Shown here: positions 1-9,646 of the stretch, piece after piece
Layout: every line of letters begins with the position of its first letter
How positions within the stretch are numbered: the stretch's first letter is position 1
Origin: Dissophora ornata
Taxonomy: Eukaryota; Mortierellomycota; Mortierellomycetes; Mortierellales; Mortierellaceae
Direction: 5' to 3'
Assembly (NCBI GenBank): GCA_025201705.1
Contig: MU617191.1
Coordinates: 1-19,642, forward strand
Length of the DNA: 19,642 nt
The notes under the pieces: generated by a model
Told to the model about the DNA's origin: nothing
Database searches by the model: none
The model's input: the letters and a program-made list of their open reading frames with translations, nothing else
Translations under genes and position numbers: made by a program

Positions 1-741
1 AGAGAGGGAGGAGTGGCGATGACGGGGATGGTGAGCGGTGCGTGCCCTGCCCATCGCGTCTCACTCGACTCTTTCGCAGCACAAGACACGCGGCCATGTC
101 GAAGGCTAACATGAAATATGCCTGCTTAAATAATACGGATTCCGCGCGAAGGCAGGTGAGAGGACGTTTCGAATCGAGCCGGAAAGCAACGTGAAAAAAA
201 CAACAAGAGGTCGTGTCTCTCCGGGGGATGCTGAGGGTCAAGAATGGCAATGTGTGAGGCAGCGCGGACACAAGCTTGCACAAGCTTGCACAAGCCTGCA
301 CAGGGCTTGTTGGGGTGCACGCCGCTGTTTGTGGCGGGCCATGGTGGACCGCAGTGGACGTAAAAAAAGAGGGTGCTTTGCTGACAGTCTCCCTCCTTTT
401 GTTCTCCCCCCCCTTCCCCCCCGCACTTTTTTAAGCACTCGCCTAAAACAAGTCTGCTGCCTCGTAGTCAAAGTCAGAGGACCCGCGCTCTCTCTTCACC
501 TCTTTCGCCTCCCATCCCTCTTGCGATGAATCCTTCTTCCTCGCTTTTCTAATCAGCCCTAATCCAATTCTAATTAAACTCATCCTCCCCTTGAGCCTTC
601 CACCTGCATCGCACCCCCATTCGAACCCCACTCTTCTCAAACCCAAAACACAGCGAACAACAGCAAACAGCAGCAAAACAACAACAACGCAACAACCATA
701 ATAACAACAACAAAGGGCTATCTTCCTCACACTTGCTGCTA
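1..741 (+). promoter_or_regulatory. Upstream region and CAA-rich 5' leader of the Kelch/BTB gene
   Basis: I see no convincing gene here. The open frames on both strands are short and low in complexity. A pyrimidine-rich block (about 385-440 and 480-545) is followed by a C/A-rich, G-poor leader (about 640-715) made of CAA and CAG-like triplets, ending just before the start codon at 742. Such unstructured CAA-rich leaders are common in fungal 5' UTRs. No clear TATA box stands out. Assigning the leader to the downstream gene is an inference from position. Confidence 0.5.
271..300. repeat. Three-copy 10-bp tandem repeat upstream of the Kelch/BTB gene
   Basis: The unit caagcttgca occurs three times in direct succession, the third copy with one change (t to c). 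A partial match continues at 301. Each unit contains a HindIII-like palindrome, aagctt, in the first two copies. The 10-bp period is about one helical turn, so repeated protein binding on one DNA face is possible but not shown. Confidence 0.7.
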
Positions 742-3700
742 ATGGCTTCCTCGGATCCAACGGCCTCCAACGATACTCTGCTGTCTGGAGAGTTCCAGGA
801 TCGGCAGGGCTCCACAGCATCGCTCGGCGGCATCAGCTCCACCGACACCCTCTTGTCGGAGGCAACAATGCTGTACGAACACAACAACGACGCCCTCACC
901 AAGCCCTTTCCGGACCCTATGACCACTTACACGTCCACCTCCACCGCGTCCACCTCCACCGCGTCCACCTCCACCGCGTCCACCTCCACCGCGTCCTTCA
1001 CCTCCCCCTCGACCTTGAATGTTCTAAAACACCCACACTTCTCTTCAATGTCCCACCGGCGGAACCAGAGCCACGGCCACATCAGTTTTCCCACCCTCTC
1101 TATGCCCCCAGCACTTGCCTTCCCTTATCATAGCTCTGGCACGACAGCAGCTACATGTGCCAGTAATGATATACAGATCAATCCATTGAGCCCCCCGGTG
1201 GCGCGTATTAGCTCATCCGTACCGTCGACGCCGGGGCTCCTACAAGGCACTACGATTACAGCAGCCGGCACAAACCAATCCATTAGTCCAGAAAAGGAAA
1301 CATACACGTTGTCAGATCGAACATCAACTCTTGCTCAAACCTCGGGACATGTCCCCCCGCCTCTAATCGGGTCAACGTCGGTTATTCACGGCAACCGCTT
1401 GTACCTCTTTGGAGGTCGGCCGCCAGGTGGGATCCCGACAAATGATTTGTATGTCCTTGACTTGGACACGCTTATCTGGACTCTTGTGGATCGGGAGCGA
1501 CAGCAACACTCACCCGATCAAACAGATGCCCATAGAAGTGACAAAGAACAACCCACGCCCTTTGAAAGAGCAGGCGATGTCAGTATGGATAATTGCCAGC
1601 ACCCACTTTCGATGAATGCTAAGCGCTCAGAAGGAATGTCTCTAGGGCCAAGTTCAACTGGTAAGTGTTGCTGAACTAGACGATCGGTGGAAGGGCGCGC
1701 CAGAACACCTGCAGTTATCGCGACACCTCTAGTTATCGCAAGCACCGCCGCTGACCTCACTAATTTCTTTCATGTTTTCGGCGCTTGTATTTCTGGACTA
1801 CAGATGCTCCATCTCATATACCCCGACCACGATACTACCACTCCGCGGTACTTGTAACAGCACCGCCTCTTGTCGATACCAATGGAACACTAACAAGATG
1901 GGGTGGTGAGCATGCCGCTCATATGATTGTCTTTGGGGGTCGCAGTCTCGGAGGTAGTGGTCCCAATGAGGATGGCCATGTTGTCAGCGAGATCTGTCTG
2001 AATGACACCCATATTCTAGACTTGGACACGCTGCGCTGGATTCCGTCTAGCCTGGGCCTAGGCACCGCGTCAACAGCCACGGTGGCGGCAGGTCAGGGAC
2101 CTGGCCCGGTCTCTGTAACGAACGAGGACGACAAGGGGCTGAATCATGATCATTCACAAAGGTCCCCGGAGGAGCAGCAGAACCAAACCAATACTGCTGC
2201 TGCTGTGACTGCAACAGCAGCGACTGCTGTCGAGGGAGATGACAGACCCGGCGGTGGGGTTGTGTCAGCGGGAGAGGACCCAGTCGCAGTATCGGAAAGT
2301 GAGGCGTCAGACATGTCGACTGGTCAGACGGCAGAGCAGGTAAATGGATACTTGGAGCAGAGAAAGGAGGAATGTTGTGGAGTTTGTGACACAAAAAGTG
2401 GAAAAAAAAATGACGCGCGTGACTCCAAAAGCGCGGAAGGGTCTCGGCTGTGTGAACTCTGTGTGGAGGGGGAAAAAAATTAATTTGAGGATCACCCGGA
2501 CTGACAAAGGCGCTCTGCTTTCCTTTTGCACAATAGTCATCCGATCCAGCAGGACAAGAGGAGGGGCACAGCAGCAAACAAACACAGTCGTCGTCGGCGA
2601 CCTTCCAGGCCAAACATGACCCATACCAACATCACACGCCAATGGCGTGCTTTGCGCATCTTGCGTCCTTGACTGGCGACCACATGGTCGTTATTGGTGG
2701 GCGAGGATTCGGCAACGAGTACATTCAGGAGATCAGCGTCCTTAATCTCAAGACCCATCTCTGGATGAAGGGCGGCAAGTGTCCGGGACACTCCTCTCAA
2801 GGCCAGACAACGTTGACCAGTGTCGAGGAGAGGCCCATGGCGCGCCGGAGGCGGCGGTATCTGGAATGTCTTGCAGCTGAACAAGCACCCAGACGACGCC
2901 GTTCTTCTTTAACTATTTCGACATTTGCCAACACTCATCTCTCGTCAACAGGAACAGCGGTGGCGGTGGCAAAAGACAGGAGATCAACACCACACTCTCC
3001 TGTCTCTCCTACAGCCATGATTACCCCTTTACTGAATCCACGGAAGAACTCCTGGCACCGAGGCGAAGGCCATCCGTTCGAGCCTCCACTCATTCTAGCA
3101 CACCACCGACAGCGATTCATGAGTGAATCTGGAATCTCGTTGTCAATGGAGCGGGATGACAATATTTGGGCCAGTCAAGTACATCCGCCAAAGATTGCCG
3201 AATTGTCTTCAAAGGCAGCCGGCGTCCTGGGTCCGGACACAGAATCCGAGTCAGAGAAGTCTATTGGGTCTCATGAAGCTGCACCAAAATCACGCCAGCC
3301 CTCTCTCGCAGGTAGCTCCAAGAGCTCTCACACACCACAAAAGGCTACGAACACAGCACCTTCAATCAGGAGTAATGCGAGTGCGGGATCTGAAATGCCC
3401 AGAGCACGATCACAGTCGCATGCCGCCTCGACAATGCCGCCATCCTCGTCCACAGGGAGACGAACTCCTTCAAATCCTCAAGCGCCTGTCACTCACGCAG
3501 TCCCCAAGAAGTTCTTCGCAAAGTCGAGTGGCAGCATGTTTGATCTCGATAACCTGGCAACGACAATCGCGCGCGAACAAAAGGGGCTTCAGACACTTCA
3601 GCCACCAAAGAGCAAGGACCCTCAGAGCAGAGGACCGCCAGCTCGTGAAAGGTCACAGCAGATGAGAAGGAGTAATAGTAACAGTGCCAGCTCGACATCG

Positions 3701-5653
3701 AGTCGCAAAAGCGACGGAACGACCGATGAGGCGAGAGGAGTAATAAGGAGGACACGTAGGGATCTGGATATTGATGACAAAAGCGATAAGCGGCGGTCTC
3801 TCGATAGTGCTCTGGATTCCGTTAATTTCGCAGGGATTTCGGCGGGCGAAGAAAAGACACCAGATCATCCAAGGTTCCAAGCTCATCCAACGCCTGTCTC
3901 CCAGCCGCTCTACATGTATTCCAACCACGTTGCTACTGCCGACAATAAGCTGAAGCGAGACTTTGTCAAGGTTCAGTCTACAAGGGCTCCCAATCGCTTC
4001 TCACCAACCAAAATCTTCTACGACATAAGGCCAGAGTGGACTGCATTGGATCTGGGCTCTGGCGCCCTCGGTGGCTCAGAAGGCTTGGTTCCGCCAAGGA
4101 TGATATTTCCGGCGGCGCAAATCGTTGACCACTACTTCTTACTCTCTGGTGCATCAGTGGAAGATGAGGCTGCAACGAATACATTATCATCATCCCACGG
4201 CGGACCTAGTGTTCCGCCGACACCAACTAGCCACATGACACCACGACATCCTTCAGAGGGATCAGGACTTTCATCGACATCTGGTCGCCGACTCTCATTC
4301 TCTGTGTGGATCCATCATTTCCACAACCATCAGTGGACCCAACTTGAGCTGTCCAAGAATCTGCGTTCGGGGGAGTGGAGTCAGTCTATCCTAGATCGCG
4401 AGGGCAACTTTCTTTATATCCTTGGTCGGAGGATGGGGGATCACTATGGGCATCAACATACGGAGACATCGTTATTATCGTCATCGGCGCTTGGGGACGG
4501 AACCTTGGCAGATTCTGAGGTAGGCTTGGAATCTCCTCTGGCAGTAGGGTCGTTCACTCACATAATCAAAGTTGATCTGGAAGGACTCGAGATTTGCCCT
4601 GCTGTGGATGAGTCTTCGGTTGGTCCCGGAGGAGTGAGGCTGGGTTTGGATATGTTGAGGGATGGTATCGGAGCGGATGTGGTCCTTGTTAGCACTGCAG
4701 ATGGAGGTCGCGTTCGCGTTAACTCGGGTATTGTAGGTCAACGCTGGGGATACTTCCAGGCATTGATGCAGGAACGCGATAGAATCAGAGAACTGGAGAC
4801 AAAGGAACGGATCCCCAAGAAGTATTGTGTAGATGCCGATTCTGAGATGCCACCAGAGGACTCTCTAGAGCAGAATCAAGTTGATGGCGTCCATGCATCA
4901 AGACGGCGGCATTTGCGGTCGAAGCAGTGGTACTTGAGTGACCAGCCCGCGGAAATCGCGATTCGGGAAACGACGCCTATTTTGGTTGGATTCCTGCAGT
5001 ACATCTACACCAATGAACTCGTAACGTCTCACCAGCTTAGACTGAAGACGCTTCAGGGACTATTGCTCTTGGCGCATTTCTACGACCTCACACGCCTTCA
5101 GCAGCTGGCTCGCCGAGCACTTTACCAGCAGTTGAACGCCAACAACGCACCTGCGATTTGCGAAGTGGCAGTTTTGACACACGAATTTGGCCTGCAAACC
5201 AGAGCTCTGCGGACACTGTTGCAGAGTGCACGCCTCGCGCAGTTGAGACGACTAGGCGAGGCTGCGGAGGCCAAGCGACGGCTAGATTTTGCAATGTCGC
5301 GACAGGAAGAGATCGAGGAGGACCGGAAACGCAAGGCTTCGATGCATGCCAGTCTGCAGCTTATGAATCAAGCCCAGGGACACGGCAACATCAATGGCAA
5401 TGGCACTGCCGCTAGCAACAGTGGCGGTGGTATAGGGAGCAGTGGTAGTGGAAACGGGCCGCCGGCGCCTCGGGCTATGGCAAACATAGGCAGCCCGGCG
5501 TTGTCGGCGGGTAATACTGCAGCGATTTTACGGCAGGGATCGATGGCTTCCACAGTATCGGGGCCAACATCGTCGACGCCTGGTTTAAGCACGATCGGAA
5601 GGTTCTTTCGGCACCGAGAAGAATCGACTGAGTCGGTGGGACCTATGGTGTAG
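742..5653 (+). CDS. Kelch-repeat/BTB protein, Ral2/LZTR1-like architecture (3 exons)
   Basis: Exons 742-1660, 1804-2339 and 2537-5653 join in phase (1, then 0) to give 1523 residues. Introns are gtaagt...ctacag (143 nt) and gtaaat...caatag (197 nt). The start is the first ATG of the frame, after a CAA-rich leader. Kelch blades with GG and a trailing W are seen at about residues 213-260 (LYLFGGR, LDLDTLIW), 317-390 (MIVFGGR, LDLDTLRW) and 520-565 (MVVIGGRGFG, NLKTHLW). Weaker blades lie at about 985-1170 (FLLSGAS, HQWTQLEL, LYILGRR). A long Ser/Pro-rich, probably disordered segment separates blades 3 and 4. The C-terminus has a BTB-like fold split by an insertion: DVVLVSTADGGRVRVNS (about 1199) and then LVGFLQYIYTNEL (about 1300) with following helices. 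Kelch plus split BTB recalls S. pombe Ral2 (a Ras1 activator) and human LZTR1 (a Ras-targeting Cul3 adaptor). A Ras-linked role is inference. The last 150 residues are low-complexity Gly/Ser. Confidence 0.85.
934..993 (+). repeat. Four exact 15-bp coding repeats (STSTA)
   Basis: Four identical tandem copies of tccacctccaccgcg encode Ser-Thr-Ser-Thr-Ala four times, at residues 65-84 of the Kelch/BTB protein, in its disordered N-terminus. Identity at the DNA level points to recent slippage. The copy number is expected to vary between strains. The unit is a multiple of three, so the frame is preserved. Confidence 0.9.
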
Positions 5654-6203
5654 AAATGAATTGCTCGTGGCGTTCTGTTTTGTGTAATAATACCCGGTTG
5701 AACCCTTTATTGCCACATATACGATATTCATATGATGTACAGTTTAAGCTTACAATCTTTATAGTACGCAGTACGATTTTTGGAGAGGAAGAGATAATGA
5801 TGCTACGAGACATAAACACCATTCCATGCGGTTAAAGTGCTGGGGTTTAAGGCAATGGAAATTAAAAACAGTGGAAGAGCGTAGTTTCTGTTGTGTAGGA
5901 ATTCTAGGAATAATGCACCTTTTATATATATATATATATGTCGCTGATAACGCTACTATCGATAACGTCATGTATGACCCTATCCTGTCGTCTATATCGT
6001 CGCCATTGCCTATTCAGTCAATCCAACGTCTGTCGTGCGTTCTTGCGCAACACATGTTTTCGGAGATCTTTGCCTTCTCTCCTCCTCTTCTTCCGCCTCG
6101 GCACTCTACTTTGCAATCCAAAGAGAATTATTAGTGTTTCGAGTCCACATCACAGACTGCTGGACAATCTGAAAAGTTGAAGGATATGGAAAAAGGGAGC
6201 AAG
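5654..6203. other. Convergent intergenic region (3' ends of two genes)
   Basis: This 550-bp gap holds the 3' regions of the plus-strand Kelch/BTB gene and the minus-strand acidic-protein gene. AT-rich polyadenylation-like elements are visible: aataat near 5687 for the plus strand, and taataat on the minus strand near 6130. A (TA)n run lies at 5923-5939. Open frames on the plus strand (about 5826-6180) have no protein-like character, and I call no gene here. Confidence 0.6.
5923..5939. repeat. (TA)n microsatellite
   Basis: An uninterrupted alternating TA run of 17 nt in the convergent 3' region. It is probably simple-sequence DNA and is not a TATA box, since no coding start follows it. Confidence 0.85.
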
Positions 6204-6728
6204 TTACATCAGTGTTTGGTCGGAAAGCTGCTGCTCTTCTTCCTCTTCCTTCTCCGCCTCCTGTCGTCTCTTGGCCGCATAGCGTTCCAGCCGTCTCCTC
6301 CTAGCCTCTTGTTCCACGAAATCACTGGCAGACATAAAATCCAGTGCAGTCGCCTGCTCAGGTGTTGATGCCAAGACTCCGTATGGCGAAGGCTGGGCAT
6401 CTTCCTCCTCCTCCTCCTCCTCCTCCTCCTCCTCCTCGGAGTTCTGAAGATACCGTGCCGCAGAAGCAGACGCCGATGCAAATAAAACAATAGCTGATTT
6501 CCTGTCTCGGTGAACACCTTTTGTTCTTCGGCTTCTCGGCGAAGGCGTTGCGCTTTGCTGCACGCCGCGTCTTGCTACATTAGGGATGGTTGTAGTAGCA
6601 CCGGTGAGGAGAAGCGCTGCTGGGTAGAGTGAGGTTGTCGGAGCAATGGGTCGGCTAGAGTGGCGATACTGATCCTCGACCTCCAGCCCAAGTTTTGTGA
6701 TCTCTAAGCCGAGTCTTTTAAGATTCAT
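6204..6728 (-). CDS. Hypothetical acidic protein with poly-Glu tract (174 aa)
   Basis: An intron-free minus-strand frame of 174 residues runs from ATG at 6728 to TAA at 6204. The start context is ataATGAAT. I do not recognise the family. Visible features: an N-terminal amphipathic helix-like stretch (MNLKRLGLEITKLGLEVEDQ); a short hydrophobic segment at about residues 34-48 (YPAALLLTG); a basic Ser/Arg region at about 55-78; an Ala/Ser-rich segment; 12 consecutive Glu at about 99-110; and a C-terminal charged helix (FVEQEARRRRLERYAAKRR, then Glu runs), probably a coiled coil. The N-terminus could be a mitochondrial presequence or a membrane-binding helix, but this is a guess. The gene is convergent with the Kelch/BTB gene. 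A real gene is likely but its function is open. Confidence 0.55.
   Translation of the reverse strand: MNLKRLGLEITKLGLEVEDQYRHSSRPIAPTTSLYPAALLLTGATTTIPNVARRGVQQSATPSPRSRRTKGVHRDRKSAIVLFASASASAARYLQNSEEEEEEEEEEEEDAQPSPYGVLASTPEQATALDFMSASDFVEQEARRRRLERYAAKRRQEAEKEEEEEQQLSDQTLM
6403..6435. repeat. (TCC)11 trinucleotide repeat encoding poly-Glu
   Basis: Eleven uninterrupted TCC triplets on the plus strand read as GGA/GAG-type Glu codons on the minus strand, giving most of the 12-Glu tract of the acidic protein. Variation in length would change the protein without breaking the frame. Confidence 0.9.
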
Positions 6729-7168
6729 TATTTTCTTAGGGAGAGAGTGTGTATGTCGACGATATCAATTACAAATGTAATTCTGGGTGTTATGGTTTAC
6801 TTATCGCAACAAAACAGACCCTGTGAAGCGAATGCCTGGTAGAGAAAGAAGTGAGGAAGAGAGGAAACGAGAGAGAGAGAGAGAGAGAGATAAATATAAC
6901 TTGTTTCCGGGCGAAACGATCTTCAGATATTGAACGGCTTGTGTCGGTCGCGTCTCGTCTCTGAAAAAAAAAATTGTTTCGTGTCGATCATCCAAATCGA
7001 CACAGTGTCATCCCACTAAAGTTTTTGGCTAAGAAAAAAAAAGAGCTGCGCCGCACAGCCACAGCCAGAAAAAACGCGTTCAAGGTTTTATTTTTCAATC
7101 CCAGCGCATACGCCAAAGGCGGGGGGGTACTGCATTCCTAACCTGTCGATATATTGAATTGATCTCAT
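6729..7168 (-). promoter_or_regulatory. Upstream region of the acidic-protein gene
   Basis: No gene seen. The region holds a (GA)11 run at 6869-6890, short A runs (6964-6973, 7034-7043) and a perfect inverted repeat at 6981-7003 (8-bp arms, 7-nt loop). By position it should include the promoter of the minus-strand gene ending at 6204. The GA/CT tract may act as a GAGA-type nucleosome-excluding element, but no direct promoter motif is evident. Confidence 0.4.
6869..6890. repeat. (GA)11 microsatellite
   Basis: Eleven exact GA dinucleotides about 140 bp upstream of the minus-strand start codon at 6728. Confidence 0.9.
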
Positions 7169-7741
7169 TTATACTGCACACCTTACATCTGTCCAGTAAA
7201 TCTTTGCAGTTGTAAATGCTAGGTTGACTTTTATGACCCTTGCGAAGGTCGCATCAGCGGTGAACATGATTCTGCAGATTCCTTTCAGAGCGTCCACCGC
7301 AAAGACTTGGACATGCTGGGTGTGGACAAGCCTCTTACAATATGAATGGCTGGCTTTTGAATACGATTCCATATACCTCTAATTATAGGGGTTTTGGGAA
7401 GAAAGTCATCGCGCCGTTCCAACTGACGTATTTTAACAGTGGCCTAGGCATCGGGGCGAAGCTACGCTGGGAATTATCTTGATAATCTGGATATTGTTGT
7501 AGGGGTTCATGGCTTTTGAAGTGGACGCGATGATAGGCGACATGATATCACCGACGAGTTCACAGTCGACAACATAAACGAAATCGTGTTCACGGCGCTC
7601 TTGTCCATTGGACCGGAACGTCGTGAGGATGTCGGTGCCATGTTCAACTGTCTGAAAGGAGTTTGCTTCGCTGACAGCCTCGAGCTTTTGGGCGCATGAC
7701 TCGCACGCCTGGAGTGCTCCGCAAAGAGTTAATACTCTCAT
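7169..7741 (-). pseudogene. Orphan minus-strand coding-like segment (possible small gene or remnant)
   Basis: From ATG at 7741 a 102-residue frame runs to 7433 (MRVLTLCGALQACESCAQKL...VDCELVGDIMSP...). A second frame at 7382-7169 has protein-like composition (VFAVDALKGICRIMF, VIKVNLAFTTAKIYW). They join in phase 0 if an intron of about 80 nt runs from a gtagct donor after the residues IIPS (near 7466) to an attag acceptor near 7383. The joined product would be about 165 residues ending at TAA. The proposed intron is shorter than the others in the window (90 to 255 nt) and its donor is weak. I recognise no family. It may be a small lineage-specific gene, a decayed gene or chance. Confidence 0.25.
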
Positions 7742-8529
7742 TCTCAGTATTTCGTGCTTCGTCGTAATAATATCGAGTTTAAAATGAGGGCAAATCCCTA
7801 TTGTAAGCGGGACTTAATCGCATTAAGTCAGATAGTGAACGCCAAAAGAGTAATGGCCCTTGCGCCACCACTTCCTCTCTCTACCCCTTGCAACACTCGC
7901 GCACACTTTTACTTTGAACAACCCATTCGTCAACTCGGGCCTGTCTTTCGTCTTGTGCCTCTGAGCTCGTCTTCTCTGCCCGACAATTATCTTTCAGTCC
8001 TCTGCCAGCACTTTACTTGATCTTTTCATCTCGATGTTTAATCGCTTGTCGTGCTATGTTGCTGTGTTGCTCTACCACCGAAAATCATACCTTCGCGCAC
8101 CCTTGCCGCGCGCACTGTTTCCTTCGCGACTCATATTCACCTATTTCTGCAATATGACATATTGTTCACTTTTTCACTATCACTAGAAAATTGTATAAAA
8201 AAAATGAAGAAAAGAAAAGAAACAAAAAGAAAAAGATGAAGAAAAAAGAAAATGAAAATGAAAAAGAATAAGTAAATGATTAAGAAAAAGAATAAGCAAA
8301 GGAATAAGCAAAAGAATAAGCAAAGTAATAAGCAAAAGAATAAGCAAAGAATAAGTAAAAGAACATTGACCCTGTTCATTGTGGTGATAAAGAGAGTAAT
8401 CTGTTCGCCCACCTCCTTTTTTTTTTATATCTTTTTGTGTAAATAATCCTTGAATTTAACTCGAGCCAATAGCAAGGTGTAGAACTTCCAGCTGGAGTTC
8501 TCGAAAAGTACGGACGGCACCTTTTGATC
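7742..8529. other. Gene-poor spacer with A-rich minisatellite
   Basis: No gene is supported between the two orphan segments. The left part (7850-8110) is C/T-rich with no convincing frame. The right part is an A-rich low-complexity tract. Near its end lies an imperfect palindrome (8482-8500), 30 bp before the ATG at 8530. Confidence 0.5.
8198..8364. repeat. A-rich tract with 12-bp degenerate minisatellite
   Basis: From 8198 the plus strand is almost pure A/G (gaaaag-like). From about 8285 it settles into a 12-bp unit, aaaagaataagc, with units at 8298-8309, 8310-8321, 8322-8333 and 8334-8345, a shortened copy at 8346-8356 and a partial one to 8364. Copies differ by one or two bases. The long open frame on the opposite strand across this tract is only Leu/Phe/Ile low complexity and is not a gene. 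Confidence 0.85.
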
Positions 8530-8835
8530 ATGGCCTCAACCCCTAGACTTTGTCCATCGAAGGAAGCAGCGCATTATTGCGGGCTAATGCTAGACTATTT
8601 CGATGTCGAGGGCAGAGTGACCTCTGGTGGATATGTACACATGGACTCTCTTCTTAACAGGTTTGATAAATTTATTGCTGAGATTGCTTTTGACACTCCC
8701 ATCCCTCCCCAACTCCTGGAGCAGGTTTTCGACAACTTTAGTATTTGCGTCGGTCCTCAATTTCAGTGGGGTAAATCCATGACGTACATCGCCCTTCGTT
8801 CACGTTGTTACTACAGCCCAAAGTTTCCGACCTAG
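8530..8835 (+). CDS. Orphan short frame, 101 residues, unknown function
   Basis: ATG at 8530 to TAG at 8835. The first 80 residues look protein-like: AAHYCGLMLDYFDVEG, HMDSLLNRFDKFIAEIAF, LLEQVFDNFSICVG. No family is recognised. A gtaaat donor at 8771 and a ctacag acceptor ending at 8816 would instead join the frame to a tail with IYCQGCRQDFSDDID, ending at TGA 8910. That intron would be only 46 nt, half the shortest other intron here, so I keep the unspliced frame as default. It may be a small gene or a fragment. Confidence 0.3.
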   Translation: MASTPRLCPSKEAAHYCGLMLDYFDVEGRVTSGGYVHMDSLLNRFDKFIAEIAFDTPIPPQLLEQVFDNFSICVGPQFQWGKSMTYIALRSRCYYSPKFPT

Positions 8836-9311
8836 CTTCGTTTCCATATACTGTCAAGGATGTCGCCAGGACTTCAGTGATGACATTGACCCGAGAGGAG
8901 ACGGAAGATGACAAATACGCGGAATCGACAAACATGAACCCAAGATTGCGTAAAGGGTACGGGTGTGGGATAGGGAGTGTTTTATGAATTGTGGCTTGAG
9001 GCGAGGAAGAAGGGAAGGTTGTGCGCTTGGCTGTAGCGTACCGGTCAATGGTGGTATGTATGGCGGGGAACTTTTGTTTTAGGCCATCTCCGCGTCGTGA
9101 GTTTCCCTGTCGGTGTTTGTTCATTCGCAACAGCTGGTATAATCGTGTTTCTGGTAGACTAATTCTTCTGTCAATTTTATCGAAAGAGATAATCGTTTCT
9201 CGACATGGGCCTTGAATTTTACCAAGCTGCCTTTCATGGATAAGTTGGTCGGACCTGGAGCGCCAAAAGGCACAGGAATTATTTTATTTTACTCCCGCTA
9301 GCCCATTCTGA

Positions 9312-9329
9312 ACTCCAGTCGACTGGAGT
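9312..9329. repeat. 18-bp perfect palindrome
   Basis: actccagtcgactggagt reads the same on both strands, with a SalI-like gtcgac centre. It lies about 310 bp before the TATA box of the channel gene. Its half-site ctggagt also occurs in the imperfect palindrome at 8482-8500. It could be a dimer-binding operator, though function is unproven. Confidence 0.7.
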
Positions 9330-9639
9330 ACCGACTGCAAAAAAAATAGATACCGCATATTCCTCATGCATTTTAAGTTTTAACGCGCATCGGAGTTAGT
9401 CACAAACACCATATTTTACCACCAGTGTTGCATGGATTGGGTATGTACCGAGTGCCCTACGACATCATATTCCGAGCAATAAATAATCATTGGTGATATT
9501 GAAAGCCTGATGATGAGGATGTAAGAATCGCAGCGTGGGTAGCGCGTCTTTAAAGTACGTGCTGGCTTTGGCCCCAGAGTACGTGGTTGTACGTCGGACA
9601 CTTGAAGTGGGTTTTCGCATGCCAAGCCATCTGCGAGCA

Positions 9640-9646
9640 TATATAA
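9640..9646 (+). promoter_or_regulatory. TATA box of the channel gene
   Basis: TATATAA on the plus strand, about 300 bp before the start codon at 9944. It is followed about 25 to 30 bp later by a CAACAACAAC-rich leader that fits a 5' UTR. No intron in the leader can be established. Confidence 0.5.

Noticed and set aside
443..926. Minus-strand open frames across the 5' leader of the Kelch/BTB gene
   Set aside because: They are the complement of the CAA-rich leader and first exon, with Leu/Cys/Val low complexity and no domain. The plus-strand gene explains the region.
2344..2619. Plus-strand open frame inside intron 2 of the Kelch/BTB gene
   Set aside because: It lies in another frame and spans a clear intron (gtaaat to caatag); the spliced frame gives the missing Kelch blade.
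8137..8412. Minus-strand frame rich in Leu, Phe and Ile that looks like membrane helices
   Set aside because: It is the translation of the complement of an A-rich minisatellite, so its hydrophobicity is an artefact of composition.
8738..9130. Minus-strand frame of 130 residues opposite the orphan segment
   Set aside because: No conserved-looking blocks, overlap with a better plus-strand candidate, and no promoter or splice support.
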